Positions 55,893 to 63,823 of a DNA stretch of 64,000 bases are shown here, piece after piece. Every line of letters begins with the position of its first letter. The stretch's first letter is position 1. The notes below the pieces were generated by a model that was not told where the DNA came from, did no database searches, and was given only the letters and a program-made list of their open reading frames with translations. The position numbers and the translations under genes were made by a program. Source of the DNA: Variovorax sp. V213 (GTDB taxonomy: Bacteria; Pseudomonadota; Gammaproteobacteria; Burkholderiales; Burkholderiaceae_C); contig NZ_AP028664.1 in the NCBI RefSeq assembly GCF_041154455.1, positions 435,001-499,000 of the forward strand, given 5' to 3'.

Positions 55893-56684
55893 ATGAGCAC
55901 TTTCACCAAGCTGAACCTCGCGATCGAAGGCGCCATCGCACGCATCTGGCTCGACCAGCCCGACGCGCGCAATGCGTTCGACGATGTGGTCATCGCCGAG
56001 CTGACGCAGGCCTTCACCGAAGCGGGCGCTACGCCGCAGGTGAAAGCCATCGTGCTCGGCGCCAACGGCCCCGCGTTCTGCGCGGGCGCCAACCTCAACT
56101 GGATGCGCCGCATGGCCGACTACACGCGGGACGAAAACATCGCCGACGCGGGCAAGCTGGCCAACATGCTGCGCACCATCGCCGAGTGTCCCAGGCCCAC
56201 CATCGCGCGGGTGCAGGGCGATGTGTATGCGGGTGGGATGGGGCTGGTCGCGGCCTGCGACATGGCGGTGAGCGTGGACACGGCTTGGTACTGCCTGAGC
56301 GAAGTCAAGATCGGCCTCGTGCCCGCCACCATCAGCCCGTACGTGCTGCGCGCCATGGGCACGCGCGCGTCGCAACGCTACTTCCTCACGGCGGAGCGTT
56401 TCACCGCCGCCGAGGCGCACCGCCTCGGCTTCGTGCACGAAGTGGTGGCTGCGGATCGGCTCGATGCCAAGGTCGACGAGCTTGTGAAGGCGCTCATCGG
56501 TGCCAGTCCGGCCGCGGTGCGCGCATGCAAGCAATTGATTGCCGACGTGGACGGCCGCGAAATCGACGATGCGCTGATCGCGAAGACGGTCGAAGGCATC
56601 GCGGATATTCGAGCCAGCGATGAAGGCCGCGAAGGCGTCCAGGCCTTCCTGCAGAAACGCAAGCCGTCCTGGCTGGGCCGCTGA
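55893..56684 (+). CDS. liuC: Methylglutaconyl-CoA hydratase (enoyl-CoA hydratase family)
   Basis: Hydrates 3-methylglutaconyl-CoA to HMG-CoA. The 263-residue protein has the crotonase fold: oxyanion-hole segments GPAFCAGANLNWMRRM (about 60-75) and VYAGGMGLVAACD (about 110), and VKIGLVPATISPYV thereafter. The position between liuB and liuD supports the specific role. AGGGAG lies 7-12 bp before the ATG, which decides the start. Confidence 0.94.
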   Translation: MSTFTKLNLAIEGAIARIWLDQPDARNAFDDVVIAELTQAFTEAGATPQVKAIVLGANGPAFCAGANLNWMRRMADYTRDENIADAGKLANMLRTIAECPRPTIARVQGDVYAGGMGLVAACDMAVSVDTAWYCLSEVKIGLVPATISPYVLRAMGTRASQRYFLTAERFTAAEAHRLGFVHEVVAADRLDAKVDELVKALIGASPAAVRACKQLIADVDGREIDDALIAKTVEGIADIRASDEGREGVQAFLQKRKPSWLGR

Positions 56685-56693
56685 GCGCATGCC

Positions 56694-57365
56694 ATGAACG
56701 CGCTCGACATGCCCCAACTGCTCGCCCTGGCCGCGGCCATCGGCTGGGCCGGCGGCGTGCGGCTGTACCTGGTCGTGCTGCTGACGGGGCTGGCTGGCTA
56801 CTTCGGCTGGGTGCCGCTGCCCAGTGGTTTGCAGCTGCTCGCGCATCCGGTGGTCATCGCGGCCAGCGGGTTCATGGTGTTCATCGAGTTCTTTGCCGAC
56901 AAGATCCCCGGCCTCGATTCGCTGTGGGACGTGGTGCACACCGCCATCCGCATTCCCGCCGGTGCGGCGCTCGCGGCCAGCGTGTTCGGCGCCGACCATG
57001 GCGCGATGGCCATCGTGGCCGCGCTCCTGGGCGGCGGCTTCGCGGCCACCGCGCACGCGGCCAAGGCCACGACGCGCGCGGCCATCAACACCTCGCCCGA
57101 GCCGTTTTCCAATGTGGGCGCATCGCTGGTCGAAGACAGCATGGTGCCCGCGGGCTTGTGGCTCGCGGTGGCGCACCCGCTGGTCTTCCTGGTGCTGTTC
57201 GTCTTCGTGCTGGTGCTCAGCGTGTGGCTCATCCGCAAGAGCTGGCGATTTCTCAAGGCGCTGTTCACCCGTGTGGCCCGCATCTTCAGCGGCCGACCCG
57301 ATCCGGGCGTCACGCCTGCGTTTCAACTGAAAAAGAATCCTCCGGGAGACACTCCGAATGTTTAA
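56694..57365 (+). CDS. DUF4126-family membrane protein
   Basis: A 223-residue protein with about five hydrophobic segments (residues 5-35, 48-65, 82-100 in part, 105-125 and 158-182), ending in a basic cytoplasmic tail. The N-terminal glycine-rich AAAIGWAGGVRLYLVVLLTGL and FMVFIEFFADKIPGLDSLWD match the DUF4126 family. Function is unknown. It sits inside the liu operon, 9 bp after liuC, and its stop codon overlaps the duplicated liuD-like start. Confidence 0.85.
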   Translation: MNALDMPQLLALAAAIGWAGGVRLYLVVLLTGLAGYFGWVPLPSGLQLLAHPVVIAASGFMVFIEFFADKIPGLDSLWDVVHTAIRIPAGAALAASVFGADHGAMAIVAALLGGGFAATAHAAKATTRAAINTSPEPFSNVGASLVEDSMVPAGLWLAVAHPLVFLVLFVFVLVLSVWLIRKSWRFLKALFTRVARIFSGRPDPGVTPAFQLKKNPPGDTPNV

Positions 57366-57483
57366 GAAGATCCTGATCGCCAACCGTGGCGACCAGCCGC
57401 AAAGCGGCGCAGCGGCGAAGCCAAATCGTATGGCACGCGCAGCGTGCACAGGCGATTTCACCGCGAAAGTCCACCATGTTTAA
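57358..57483 (+). pseudogene. Duplicated liuD start: 41-codon mini-ORF
   Basis: ATGTTTAAGAAGATCCTGAT and onward encodes MFKKILIANRGD, the first twelve codons of liuD with four synonymous changes in 35 bases plus the final Glu to Asp. The rest (QPQSGAAAKPNRMAR...) is unrelated and ends at a TAA inside ATGTTTAAG of the true liuD start. It may be a remnant of an insertion or of another biotin carboxylase gene, or act as a coupling leader. Confidence 0.6.
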
Positions 57484-57519
57484 GAAGATCCTTATCGCCA
57501 ATCGCGGTGAAATCGCCTG
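57449..57519 (+). promoter_or_regulatory. 18-bp inverted repeat enclosing the liuD start codon
   Basis: CAGGCGATTTCACCGCGA (57449-57466) is the exact reverse complement of 57502-57519 inside liuD codons 9-15. In RNA it would form an 18-bp stem with a 35-nt loop that contains the liuD ATG at 57476. This could affect translation. Confidence 0.6.
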
Positions 57520-59476
57520 CCGTGTCGCGGCCACTGCACGCCGCATGGCGATCCGCACCGTGGCCGTGTATTCCGATGCCGACGCGCACGCCAACCACGT
57601 GCGCGCCTGCGACGAGTCGGTGCACCTGGGCGGCAGCGCGCCCAAGGACAGCTACCTGCGCTGGGAAAAGATCCTCGAAGCCGCCAAGGCCACGGGCGCC
57701 GAGGCCGTGCACCCGGGCTACGGCTTCCTGAGCGAGAACGAAGAATTCGCGCAGGCCTGCGCCGATGCGGGGCTGGTCTTCATCGGCCCGCCCCCTTCGG
57801 CGATCAAGGCCATGGGCCTGAAGGCCGAGTCGAAGCAGCTGATGGAAAAGGCTGGCGTGCCGCTGGTGCCCGGCTATCACGGCCATGACCAGAACCCGTC
57901 GCTGCTGCAGCGCGAGGCCGACCGCATCGGCTACCCGGTGCTCATCAAGGCCAGCGCGGGCGGCGGCGGCAAGGGCATGCGCGCGGTCGACAGGGCGGAA
58001 GACTTTGCGGCCGCGCTGGCCTCATGCCAGCGCGAAGCGATCAACAGCTTCGGCGACGACGCGGTGCTGATCGAGAAGTACGTGCAGCGCCCGCGTCACA
58101 TCGAGATCCAGGTGTTCGGCGACACGCACGGCAACTACGTCTACCTGTTCGAGCGCGACTGCTCGGTGCAGCGGCGCCACCAGAAGGTGCTCGAGGAAGC
58201 GCCGGCGCCCGGCATGACCGAGGCGATGCGCAAGCAGATGGGCGACGCCGCCGTGGCTGCCGCGCGCGCCGTGAGCTACGTGGGTGCGGGCACGGTGGAA
58301 TTCATCGTCGAGCAGCGCGAAGGCGGTGAAATGAACTTTTTCTTCATGGAGATGAACACCCGTCTGCAGGTGGAGCATCCCGTGACCGAAGCCATCACCG
58401 GCCTCGACCTCGTCGAATGGCAGCTGCGCGTGGCCTCGGGCGAGACACTGCCCGCGAAGCAGCAGGAGCTGCAGATCCACGGCCACGCCATCGAGGCGCG
58501 CATCTGCGCCGAAAACCCCGACAACAACTTCTTGCCCGCCACGGGCACCTTGCGCGTGTACCGCAAGCCGCAGGCCACCGCGTTCCAGCGCAGCCGCGTG
58601 CGCATCGACGACGGCGTGCGCGAAGGCGGCGAGATCTCGCCGTTCTACGACTCGATGATCGCGAAGCTGATCGTGCACGGCACCACGCGTGCCGAGGCGC
58701 TGGCTCGGCTCGATGCGGCGCTGGCGCAGGTGCAGATCGTGGGTGTGTCGACCAACGTGCAGTTCCTGCGCGGCATCCTCGCGACCGAGTCGTTCTCCAA
58801 GGCCAACCTCGATACGGCGCTGATCGAGCGCGAGCGCGCCGTGCTGTTCGACCGCGAAGCGCTGGGCCTGCCGCTGGCCGCTGCCGCCGCCATCACGCGC
58901 ACGCTGATCACCGAACGGCCGACCGGCGTGCCCGACCCGTTCGAGCGGCGCGACGGCTGGCGCTCCCATGGCGAATACCGGCGCCACTTCGACTTCGAGT
59001 TTCGCGGGGCCGAGCAGACGGCCTTGCTGACCTACAAGCGCAATGGCGGCCTCTGGCTCGAAGCTGGCGGCGTCGAGGGCCCACTCGTCGTGGGCCAGTT
59101 TCCGTCGGGCGAGTTCGAGGTCGAATTTGCCGGCACGCGGCAGACTGTGGACGTGCATCTGGACGGCGCCACCGCGCATGTCTTCGCATCGAAAGGCGCC
59201 AGCCGGATCACCGCCATCGACCGCCTGGCCCACGCGGGCGACACCCATGCCGAAGGCGGCCGGCTCACGGCGCCGATGCCCGGCAAGGTCGTGTCCTTCG
59301 CGGTCAAGGCCGGCGACAAGGTCAGCCGCGGCCAGCCGCTGGCGGTGATGGAGGCCATGAAGATGGAGCACACCATTGCCGCGCCGGCCGACGGCACGGT
59401 GGAGGAGCTGATGTTCTCGCCCGGCGAGCAGGTGGCCGAAGGCGATGAACTGCTGCGGATGGCCGCGGCGGCTTGA
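57476..59476 (+). CDS. liuD: Methylcrotonyl-CoA carboxylase, biotin-carrying subunit
   Basis: Carboxylates biotin with ATP and bicarbonate for LiuB. The 666 residues contain a biotin carboxylase core: MFKKILIANRGEIACR, ATP-grasp loop KASAGGGGKGMRAV near 165, FFMEMNTRLQVEHPVTE near 290. The C-terminal biotin domain has VMEAMKMEHTI with the biotinylated Lys629. Upstream in-frame codons belong to the inverted-repeat spacer and are not coding. Its start region is duplicated; see the neighbouring entries. Confidence 0.97.
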   Translation: MFKKILIANRGEIACRVAATARRMAIRTVAVYSDADAHANHVRACDESVHLGGSAPKDSYLRWEKILEAAKATGAEAVHPGYGFLSENEEFAQACADAGLVFIGPPPSAIKAMGLKAESKQLMEKAGVPLVPGYHGHDQNPSLLQREADRIGYPVLIKASAGGGGKGMRAVDRAEDFAAALASCQREAINSFGDDAVLIEKYVQRPRHIEIQVFGDTHGNYVYLFERDCSVQRRHQKVLEEAPAPGMTEAMRKQMGDAAVAAARAVSYVGAGTVEFIVEQREGGEMNFFFMEMNTRLQVEHPVTEAITGLDLVEWQLRVASGETLPAKQQELQIHGHAIEARICAENPDNNFLPATGTLRVYRKPQATAFQRSRVRIDDGVREGGEISPFYDSMIAKLIVHGTTRAEALARLDAALAQVQIVGVSTNVQFLRGILATESFSKANLDTALIERERAVLFDREALGLPLAAAAAITRTLITERPTGVPDPFERRDGWRSHGEYRRHFDFEFRGAEQTALLTYKRNGGLWLEAGGVEGPLVVGQFPSGEFEVEFAGTRQTVDVHLDGATAHVFASKGASRITAIDRLAHAGDTHAEGGRLTAPMPGKVVSFAVKAGDKVSRGQPLAVMEAMKMEHTIAAPADGTVEELMFSPGEQVAEGDELLRMAAAA

Positions 59477-59489
59477 CCTCCGTCGTGGG

Positions 59490-59804
59490 TCAGCCCACCA
59501 CCACTTCGCTGAGCTGCATCACGGGTGCGATATCGGTGTAGTTCTTGATGTCGCCAAGAATTTCCTTGGCATGCGGGCCGAACGCGGTCTGAAACGCCTC
59601 GGCCGAGTCGCAGAACACGTGGCACATGCCGACATAGGTCGGCGGGGTTCCGGGTGCGCCGCCGGCCAGCCCCTTGTCGATGGTGTACGACTTGCAGGCA
59701 TCGCCCATGCGTGCCTTCAACAGCGGCATGTGCTTGTCGCGGTAGTAGGCGTGGTCGAACCGTGCGCCTTCCGTGTAGGGGTACATCACGCTGACTTTGA
59801 TCAT
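59490..59804 (-). CDS. EthD-family protein
   Basis: A 104-residue protein with a ferredoxin-like dimeric alpha-beta fold. The start MIKVSVMYPYTEGARFDHAY and YYRDKHMPLLKARMG are typical of the EthD family, and YVGMCHVFCDSAEAFQTAFG completes it. Function unknown; relatives are needed for ether degradation or act in polyketide-type chemistry. It is on the opposite strand to the liu genes, 13 bp past liuD. AGGAG precedes the ATG. Confidence 0.88.
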   Translation of the reverse strand: MIKVSVMYPYTEGARFDHAYYRDKHMPLLKARMGDACKSYTIDKGLAGGAPGTPPTYVGMCHVFCDSAEAFQTAFGPHAKEILGDIKNYTDIAPVMQLSEVVVG

Positions 59805-59913
59805 GCTTCGGTCTCCTGGTGCAAGTGGTCTTCGATGCTGGCGCACGAGCATAGAAGAACGGGCACGGAGCGACAAGCCGCCGATCGGCCGGGGTCCTAA
59901 TAAGATTCGATTC

Positions 59914-60834
59914 ATGAAAATCATCGTCTCTCTCACCGACAACCGCCCCGAACCCTGGATCGAAGGCCTCAAGGCCGAGCTGCCCGACGCGCAGATCGAG
60001 CCCTGGCAACCGGGGGCGGCCCAGGCCGACCACGCAGTCGTGTGGGTGCCGCCCCAACAGTTGCTCGACGAGCAACCCGGACTGCGCGGGCTGTTCAACA
60101 TCGGCGCGGGCGTCGATGCGCTGCTCAAGCTGCGCGTGCCGGCGCACACGCGCATCGTGCGGCTCGACGATGCGGGCATGTCGGTGCAGATGGCGGAGTA
60201 CGTGTGCCACGCGCTGATCCGCCACTTCCGCGAGTTCGATGCCTACGAGGCCGATGCGCGCGAAGGCCGCTGGAGCTATCGCAAGCCAAAGTTGCGGCGC
60301 GACTTTCCCGTCGGCATCATGGGGCTGGGCGTGCTCGGCGAGCGGGTGGCGAAAGCCGTGGCGCAGTTCGAGTTTCCGGTGCTGGGCTGGAGCCGTTCGC
60401 CCAAAACCATCGATGGCGTGAAGGTGTTCAGCGGCGAGGCGCAGTTCGACGAATTCCTGTCGTCCACGCGCGTGCTGGTCAACCTGCTGCCGCTGACCGA
60501 GGCCACGCGCGGCATCCTCAACCGCAAGACGCTCGGCAAGCTGCTGCCGGGCGGCTATCTCATCAGCATCGCGCGCGGCGCGCACCTGGTGGAAGACGAC
60601 CTGATTCCGATGCTCGACGCCGGCCAGCTTGCCGGCGCCACGCTCGACGTGTTCCAGGTCGAGCCGTTGCCCGCCGGCCACGCCTTCTGGCGCCACCCGA
60701 AGATCACCGTCACGCCGCACGGCTCGGCGCGCACGCTGCGCGAGGAATCCATCGCCCAGATCGCCGGAAAAATCCGCGCGATGGAGAAGGGCTTGCCGGT
60801 CAGCGGCGTGGTCGATCCCACGCGGGGTTACTGA
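59914..60834 (+). CDS. Glyoxylate/hydroxypyruvate reductase A-type 2-hydroxyacid dehydrogenase
   Basis: A 306-residue NAD(P)H-dependent reductase. The cofactor motif is VGIMGLGVLGERVAKAVA (about 132-149). The catalytic Arg is in LISIARGAHLVEDD, the Glu in DVFQVEPLP and the His in VTPHGSA. The short N-terminal domain and length match GhrA. It may reduce glyoxylate or another 2-oxoacid. The gene stands upstream of acyP with 44 bp between. Confidence 0.9.
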   Translation: MKIIVSLTDNRPEPWIEGLKAELPDAQIEPWQPGAAQADHAVVWVPPQQLLDEQPGLRGLFNIGAGVDALLKLRVPAHTRIVRLDDAGMSVQMAEYVCHALIRHFREFDAYEADAREGRWSYRKPKLRRDFPVGIMGLGVLGERVAKAVAQFEFPVLGWSRSPKTIDGVKVFSGEAQFDEFLSSTRVLVNLLPLTEATRGILNRKTLGKLLPGGYLISIARGAHLVEDDLIPMLDAGQLAGATLDVFQVEPLPAGHAFWRHPKITVTPHGSARTLREESIAQIAGKIRAMEKGLPVSGVVDPTRGY

Positions 60835-60878
60835 CGCCGCGCCCGGACTGCCCAGGTCGTACGGATGTTGCCAATGCC

Positions 60879-61172
60879 ATGAATCCACCCGCCGTCTCCC
60901 GTCATCTCGTCGTCCGCGGCCTCGTGCAGGGTGTGGGCTATCGCTGGTCGATGGTGCAGGCTGCACGGCGCCTGGGCGTGCGCGGCTGGGTGCGCAACCG
61001 ACGCGACGGCAGCGTGGAGGCGCTGGCCTTCGGTCCGGCTGCGGCGGTCGAGGCGCTGATTGCGTGGGCCCGCAGCGGGCCGGATGGCGCGCGTGTGGAT
61101 GCACTCGAGGCTGCCGAGGCCCCCGCGCCCGTCGAACCGCCGTCGGATTTCGTGCAGCGCGAAACGATGTGA
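60879..61172 (+). CDS. acyP: Acylphosphatase
   Basis: A 97-residue enzyme that hydrolyses acyl phosphates. The phosphate-binding loop GLVQGVGYR (15-22, Arg22) and the catalytic Asn40 in GWVRNRRDGSVEA are intact. Length is normal for the family. It lies before the mvaB promoter region. Confidence 0.94.
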   Translation: MNPPAVSRHLVVRGLVQGVGYRWSMVQAARRLGVRGWVRNRRDGSVEALAFGPAAAVEALIAWARSGPDGARVDALEAAEAPAPVEPPSDFVQRETM

Positions 61173-61182
61173 ACCACGGCGC

Positions 61183-61216
61183 TGGCACGATTTGCAACGC
61201 CGCTGGCGGGCATTGC
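61183..61216. promoter_or_regulatory. Tandem direct repeats before mvaB, matching those at liuA
   Basis: TGGCACGATTTGC (61183-61195) and TGGCGGGCATTGC (61204-61216) begin exactly 21 bp apart. The first differs from the liuA repeat TGGCGCAATTTGC at 2 of 13 positions and is followed by the same AAC. They lie 97 bp before mvaB, against 90 bp at liuA. Confidence 0.7.
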
Positions 61217-61312
61217 ACCCCCAGCCACAGGCGCCGCCGAGCACGCCGCACGCAGACGGCCGACAATTGACGGACGGCTTTTTTCTTTTCCCTGCCAACC
61301 CAGAGACATCCC

Positions 61313-62233
61313 ATGAAGCTCCCCGCCAAAGTCAAGATCGTCGACGTCGGCCCGCGCGACGGATTGCAGAATGAAAAGCAGCCGGTCTCGGCTGAAGTCA
61401 AGATCGGCCTCGTGCACCGTCTCCAGGACGCCGGCCTGAAGGAGATCGAGGTCACCAGCTTCGTGTCGCCCAAGTGGGTGCCGCAGATGGCCGACAACGC
61501 CGAGGTGATGCACGGCATCCGGCGCAAACCCGGCGCGCGCTATTCGGTGCTCACGCCCAACATGAAGGGCTTCGAGGCCGCCATTGCCGCGCCGCGCGAA
61601 GAATGGCCCGACGAGATCGTGGTGTTCGGCGCCGCGAGCGAGGCCTTCAGCCAGAAGAACATCAACTGCTCGATCGCCGAGAGCATCGAGCGCTTCGCGC
61701 CCGTGGTGGCCGCGGCACGCGAGAAGGGCATCTACGTGCGCGGCGCCATGTCGTGCACGGTGGGATGCCCGTACGAAGGCGAGATCGCACCCGAACGTGT
61801 GGGCATGCTGGCGAAGCTGATGAAGGACATCGGCGTGCAGCGCGTGGACGTGGCCGACACCATCGGCGTGGGCACGCCGCGCAAGGTGCAGGCCGCCATC
61901 GAGGCCGCGCTGGCGCATTTCGGCGTGGACCACATCTCGGGCCACTTCCACGACACCTACGGCCAGGCGCTGGTCAATACGCTGGCCTCGCTGGAGCTGG
62001 GGGTCTGGAACTTCCAGTCGTCCTCCGCCGGGCTGGGCGGCTGTCCCTACGCCAAGGGCGCGACCGGCAACGTGGCGACCGAGGACGTGGTCTACATGCT
62101 GCACGGCATGGGCATCGAGACTGGCATCGACCTGGACAAGCTGATCGACGCCGGCGTGTACATCAGCGAGGCGCTGGGGCGCGAGCCGAATTCGCGCGCA
62201 TCGAAGGCCATCCGCACGAAGAGGGCCGGCTGA
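61313..62233 (+). CDS. mvaB: Hydroxymethylglutaryl-CoA lyase
   Basis: Splits HMG-CoA into acetoacetate and acetyl-CoA, the last step of leucine degradation. The 306-residue TIM-barrel enzyme has VDVGPRDGLQNEKQ at the N-terminus (catalytic Arg-Asp), AMSCTVGCPYEGEI, metal-ligand HFHDTYGQA and the active-site-loop Cys in GLGGCPYAKGATGNVATED. It has its own promoter region with the AraC-type tandem repeats and is followed by ybaK after 31 bp. Confidence 0.97.
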   Translation: MKLPAKVKIVDVGPRDGLQNEKQPVSAEVKIGLVHRLQDAGLKEIEVTSFVSPKWVPQMADNAEVMHGIRRKPGARYSVLTPNMKGFEAAIAAPREEWPDEIVVFGAASEAFSQKNINCSIAESIERFAPVVAAAREKGIYVRGAMSCTVGCPYEGEIAPERVGMLAKLMKDIGVQRVDVADTIGVGTPRKVQAAIEAALAHFGVDHISGHFHDTYGQALVNTLASLELGVWNFQSSSAGLGGCPYAKGATGNVATEDVVYMLHGMGIETGIDLDKLIDAGVYISEALGREPNSRASKAIRTKRAG

Positions 62234-62265
62234 TGAGCACCCTGGAAACCGTGGAAGCCCTGTGA
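62233..62265 (+). other. Ten-codon mini-ORF between mvaB and the YbaK gene
   Basis: ATGAGCACCCTGGAAACCGT and onward encodes MSTLETVEAL. Its ATG overlaps the mvaB stop (TGATG) and its TGA overlaps the next ATG in the same way, so it bridges the two genes. It may only couple translation. Confidence 0.35.
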
Positions 62266-62753
62266 TGTGCGGCGCTGAACTTCACGCACTCCCGGAAGGT
62301 GTGCAACGTGTTTCTCGCATGCTGCAGGACGCGGGCCATCCGCATTCGCCGCGCATGCTCGACGATGCCTGCCGCACCGCGCAGCAGGCAGCCGATGCGC
62401 TCGGCATCCTGGTTGGCCAGATTGCCAAGAGCATCATCTTCAGGCGCAAGAGCGACGACGTGGCTGTGCTGGTCATCACCTCGGGCGACAAGCGGGTCGA
62501 CGAGAAGAAAGTCGATGCGCTGGTCGGCAAGACCGGCCGCGCCGATGCCGAGTTCGTGAAGGCGCGCACCGGCTTCACCATCGGCGGGGTGTCGCCGGTG
62601 GCGCATGCCACGCCACCCGTGGTGCTGATCGACCGCGAACTGTTCCGCTTCGAGGAGATCTGGGCGGCCGCGGGCCATCCGCACGCGGTGTTCCAGCTGC
62701 GCCCGCAAGACCTCGAGAAGCTCACCGGTGCACCCGTGGCGGACGTGGTGTGA
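62265..62753 (+). CDS. YbaK/ProX-type aminoacyl-tRNA deacylase
   Basis: A 162-residue protein of the YbaK family, which removes wrongly attached amino acids from tRNA. AKSIIFRRKSDDVAVLVITSGDKRVD (about 45-70, quoted part KSIIFRRKSDDVAVL) holds the catalytic Lys region. FTIGGVSPVAHATPPVVLIDREL and the late EEIWAAAGHPHAVFQL are family blocks. A GTG one codon upstream is an alternative start. It overlaps the next gene by 4 bp. Confidence 0.9.
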   Translation: MCGAELHALPEGVQRVSRMLQDAGHPHSPRMLDDACRTAQQAADALGILVGQIAKSIIFRRKSDDVAVLVITSGDKRVDEKKVDALVGKTGRADAEFVKARTGFTIGGVSPVAHATPPVVLIDRELFRFEEIWAAAGHPHAVFQLRPQDLEKLTGAPVADVV

Positions 62754-63016
62754 ATTTCGATGCCGCGGAAACCCTGGCCGAGCGGGCCGTTGCCGTGCAG
62801 TGCTCGGCCGGCGACGTGCCATCGCCCTGCACCTCGGTCTGCCGCATGGACCGCCTGAGCGGCTTCTGCGAAGGGTGCCTGCGCACCATTCCCGAGATCG
62901 CGGGCTGGAGCAAGATGGAAGACGAGGCGCGGCGCGGCGTGTGGCGCGCAATAGAGTTGCGGGCACGCGCCGGCATCTGGCGCATTCCGGAAGAAACAGG
63001 AGACAAGCACGCATGA
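62750..63016 (+). CDS. DUF1289-domain protein
   Basis: An 88-residue protein with the DUF1289 cysteine pattern SPCTSVCRMDRLSGFCEGCLR (residues 25-45, quoted in part as CTSVCRMD and CEGCLRT) and the following EIAGWSKM. The four cysteines suggest a small metal site. Translation starts at GTG, overlapping the previous stop (GTGA), and ends with a 4-bp overlap with the next gene. Function unknown. Confidence 0.88.
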   Translation: MNFDAAETLAERAVAVQCSAGDVPSPCTSVCRMDRLSGFCEGCLRTIPEIAGWSKMEDEARRGVWRAIELRARAGIWRIPEETGDKHA

Positions 63017-63657
63017 AGCACATCGACTTCTACCTGGACTTCATCTCGCCCTACGCGCACCTCGCGTTCGAGCATCTGCCGGAGGCCCTCGAAGGCCTGA
63101 GCTACAGCGTCGCCTACAAGCCGGTGCTGCTCGGCGCGATCCTCAAGCACCACGGGCAGCTGGGCCCGGCGGAGATTCCGGCCAAGCGCAGCTGGACCTA
63201 CCGCCATGTGCTCTGGCTCGGCCATGCGAACGGCATCCAGATCGAGATGCCGGCCTCGCACCCCTACAACCCGCTTCCGCACCTGCGGCTTGCGCTGTCG
63301 ACCTCCGACGACGGCAGCATCAGCCGCCTGGTGGCAGAGACCTTGTTTCGCCACGTATGGCGCGGCGGTGAGGAAGCAGGCGACGCCGCGCGCCTGGCTG
63401 CGCTGGCGGCGCAGCTGACGCCGAAGCGCGACATGAACGGCGACGAGAACAAGGCGCTGCTCAAGCGCAACACCGACGAGGCCCTGCGGCGCGGTGTGTT
63501 CGGCACCCCGGCGTATGTGGTCGACGGCCGCCTGTTCTGGGGTTTCGACGGCCTTGCGATGCTGCGCACCTACCTGGCCGGCGATGCGTGGTTCGAAGGC
63601 CCCGAATGGGCGGCCGCCGACCAGCGGCCCTCCTTGCTGCGCGGCAGCAAAACCTGA
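63013..63657 (+). CDS. 2-hydroxychromene-2-carboxylate isomerase-type DsbA-fold protein
   Basis: A 214-residue protein of the kappa-GST/DsbA-like family. The N-terminus IDFYLDFISPYAHLAFEHLP carries the active-site Ser (near residue 12) in place of the DsbA Cys. RRGVFGTPAYVVDGRLFWG near the C-terminus holds the cis-Pro. Relatives isomerise hydroxychromene carboxylates in naphthalene degradation or use glutathione; no aromatic pathway lies nearby, so the substrate is open. Third gene coupled by overlaps after ybaK. Confidence 0.9.
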   Translation: MKHIDFYLDFISPYAHLAFEHLPEALEGLSYSVAYKPVLLGAILKHHGQLGPAEIPAKRSWTYRHVLWLGHANGIQIEMPASHPYNPLPHLRLALSTSDDGSISRLVAETLFRHVWRGGEEAGDAARLAALAAQLTPKRDMNGDENKALLKRNTDEALRRGVFGTPAYVVDGRLFWGFDGLAMLRTYLAGDAWFEGPEWAAADQRPSLLRGSKT

Positions 63658-63823
63658 GCAACCGGCCGATTTCTTACAAGCTGAAACGCGCCCCGCGGGT
63701 TTCACCTTAATTCGTAAGCGTCGGTTCAGTTTCGCGAAAGGCTCGGGTCAGTCGCGCCTCCAAGAATGCTTCACGGTCCCGAGTGCCGGGACCGAACGAA
63801 CGCATACACAGGAGACGACGCAA
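63658..63823. promoter_or_regulatory. Intergenic region before the MHS transporter gene
   Basis: A hairpin TGAAAC / GTTTCA (63682-63704) with extra inner GC pairs lies 25 bp past the isomerase gene, without a T-run. The rest probably holds the transporter promoter. AGGAG at about 63810 is the ribosome binding site. Confidence 0.4.

Noticed and set aside
57358..57483. The duplicated liuD start as the true liuD start with a frameshift
   Set aside because: The full-length frame begins cleanly at the second ATG with a normal N-terminus, and the first copy diverges completely after codon 12, so no simple frameshift would restore it.
63682..63704. Hairpin after the isomerase gene as a terminator
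   Set aside because: No T-run follows and the stem is short; not called as a terminator.
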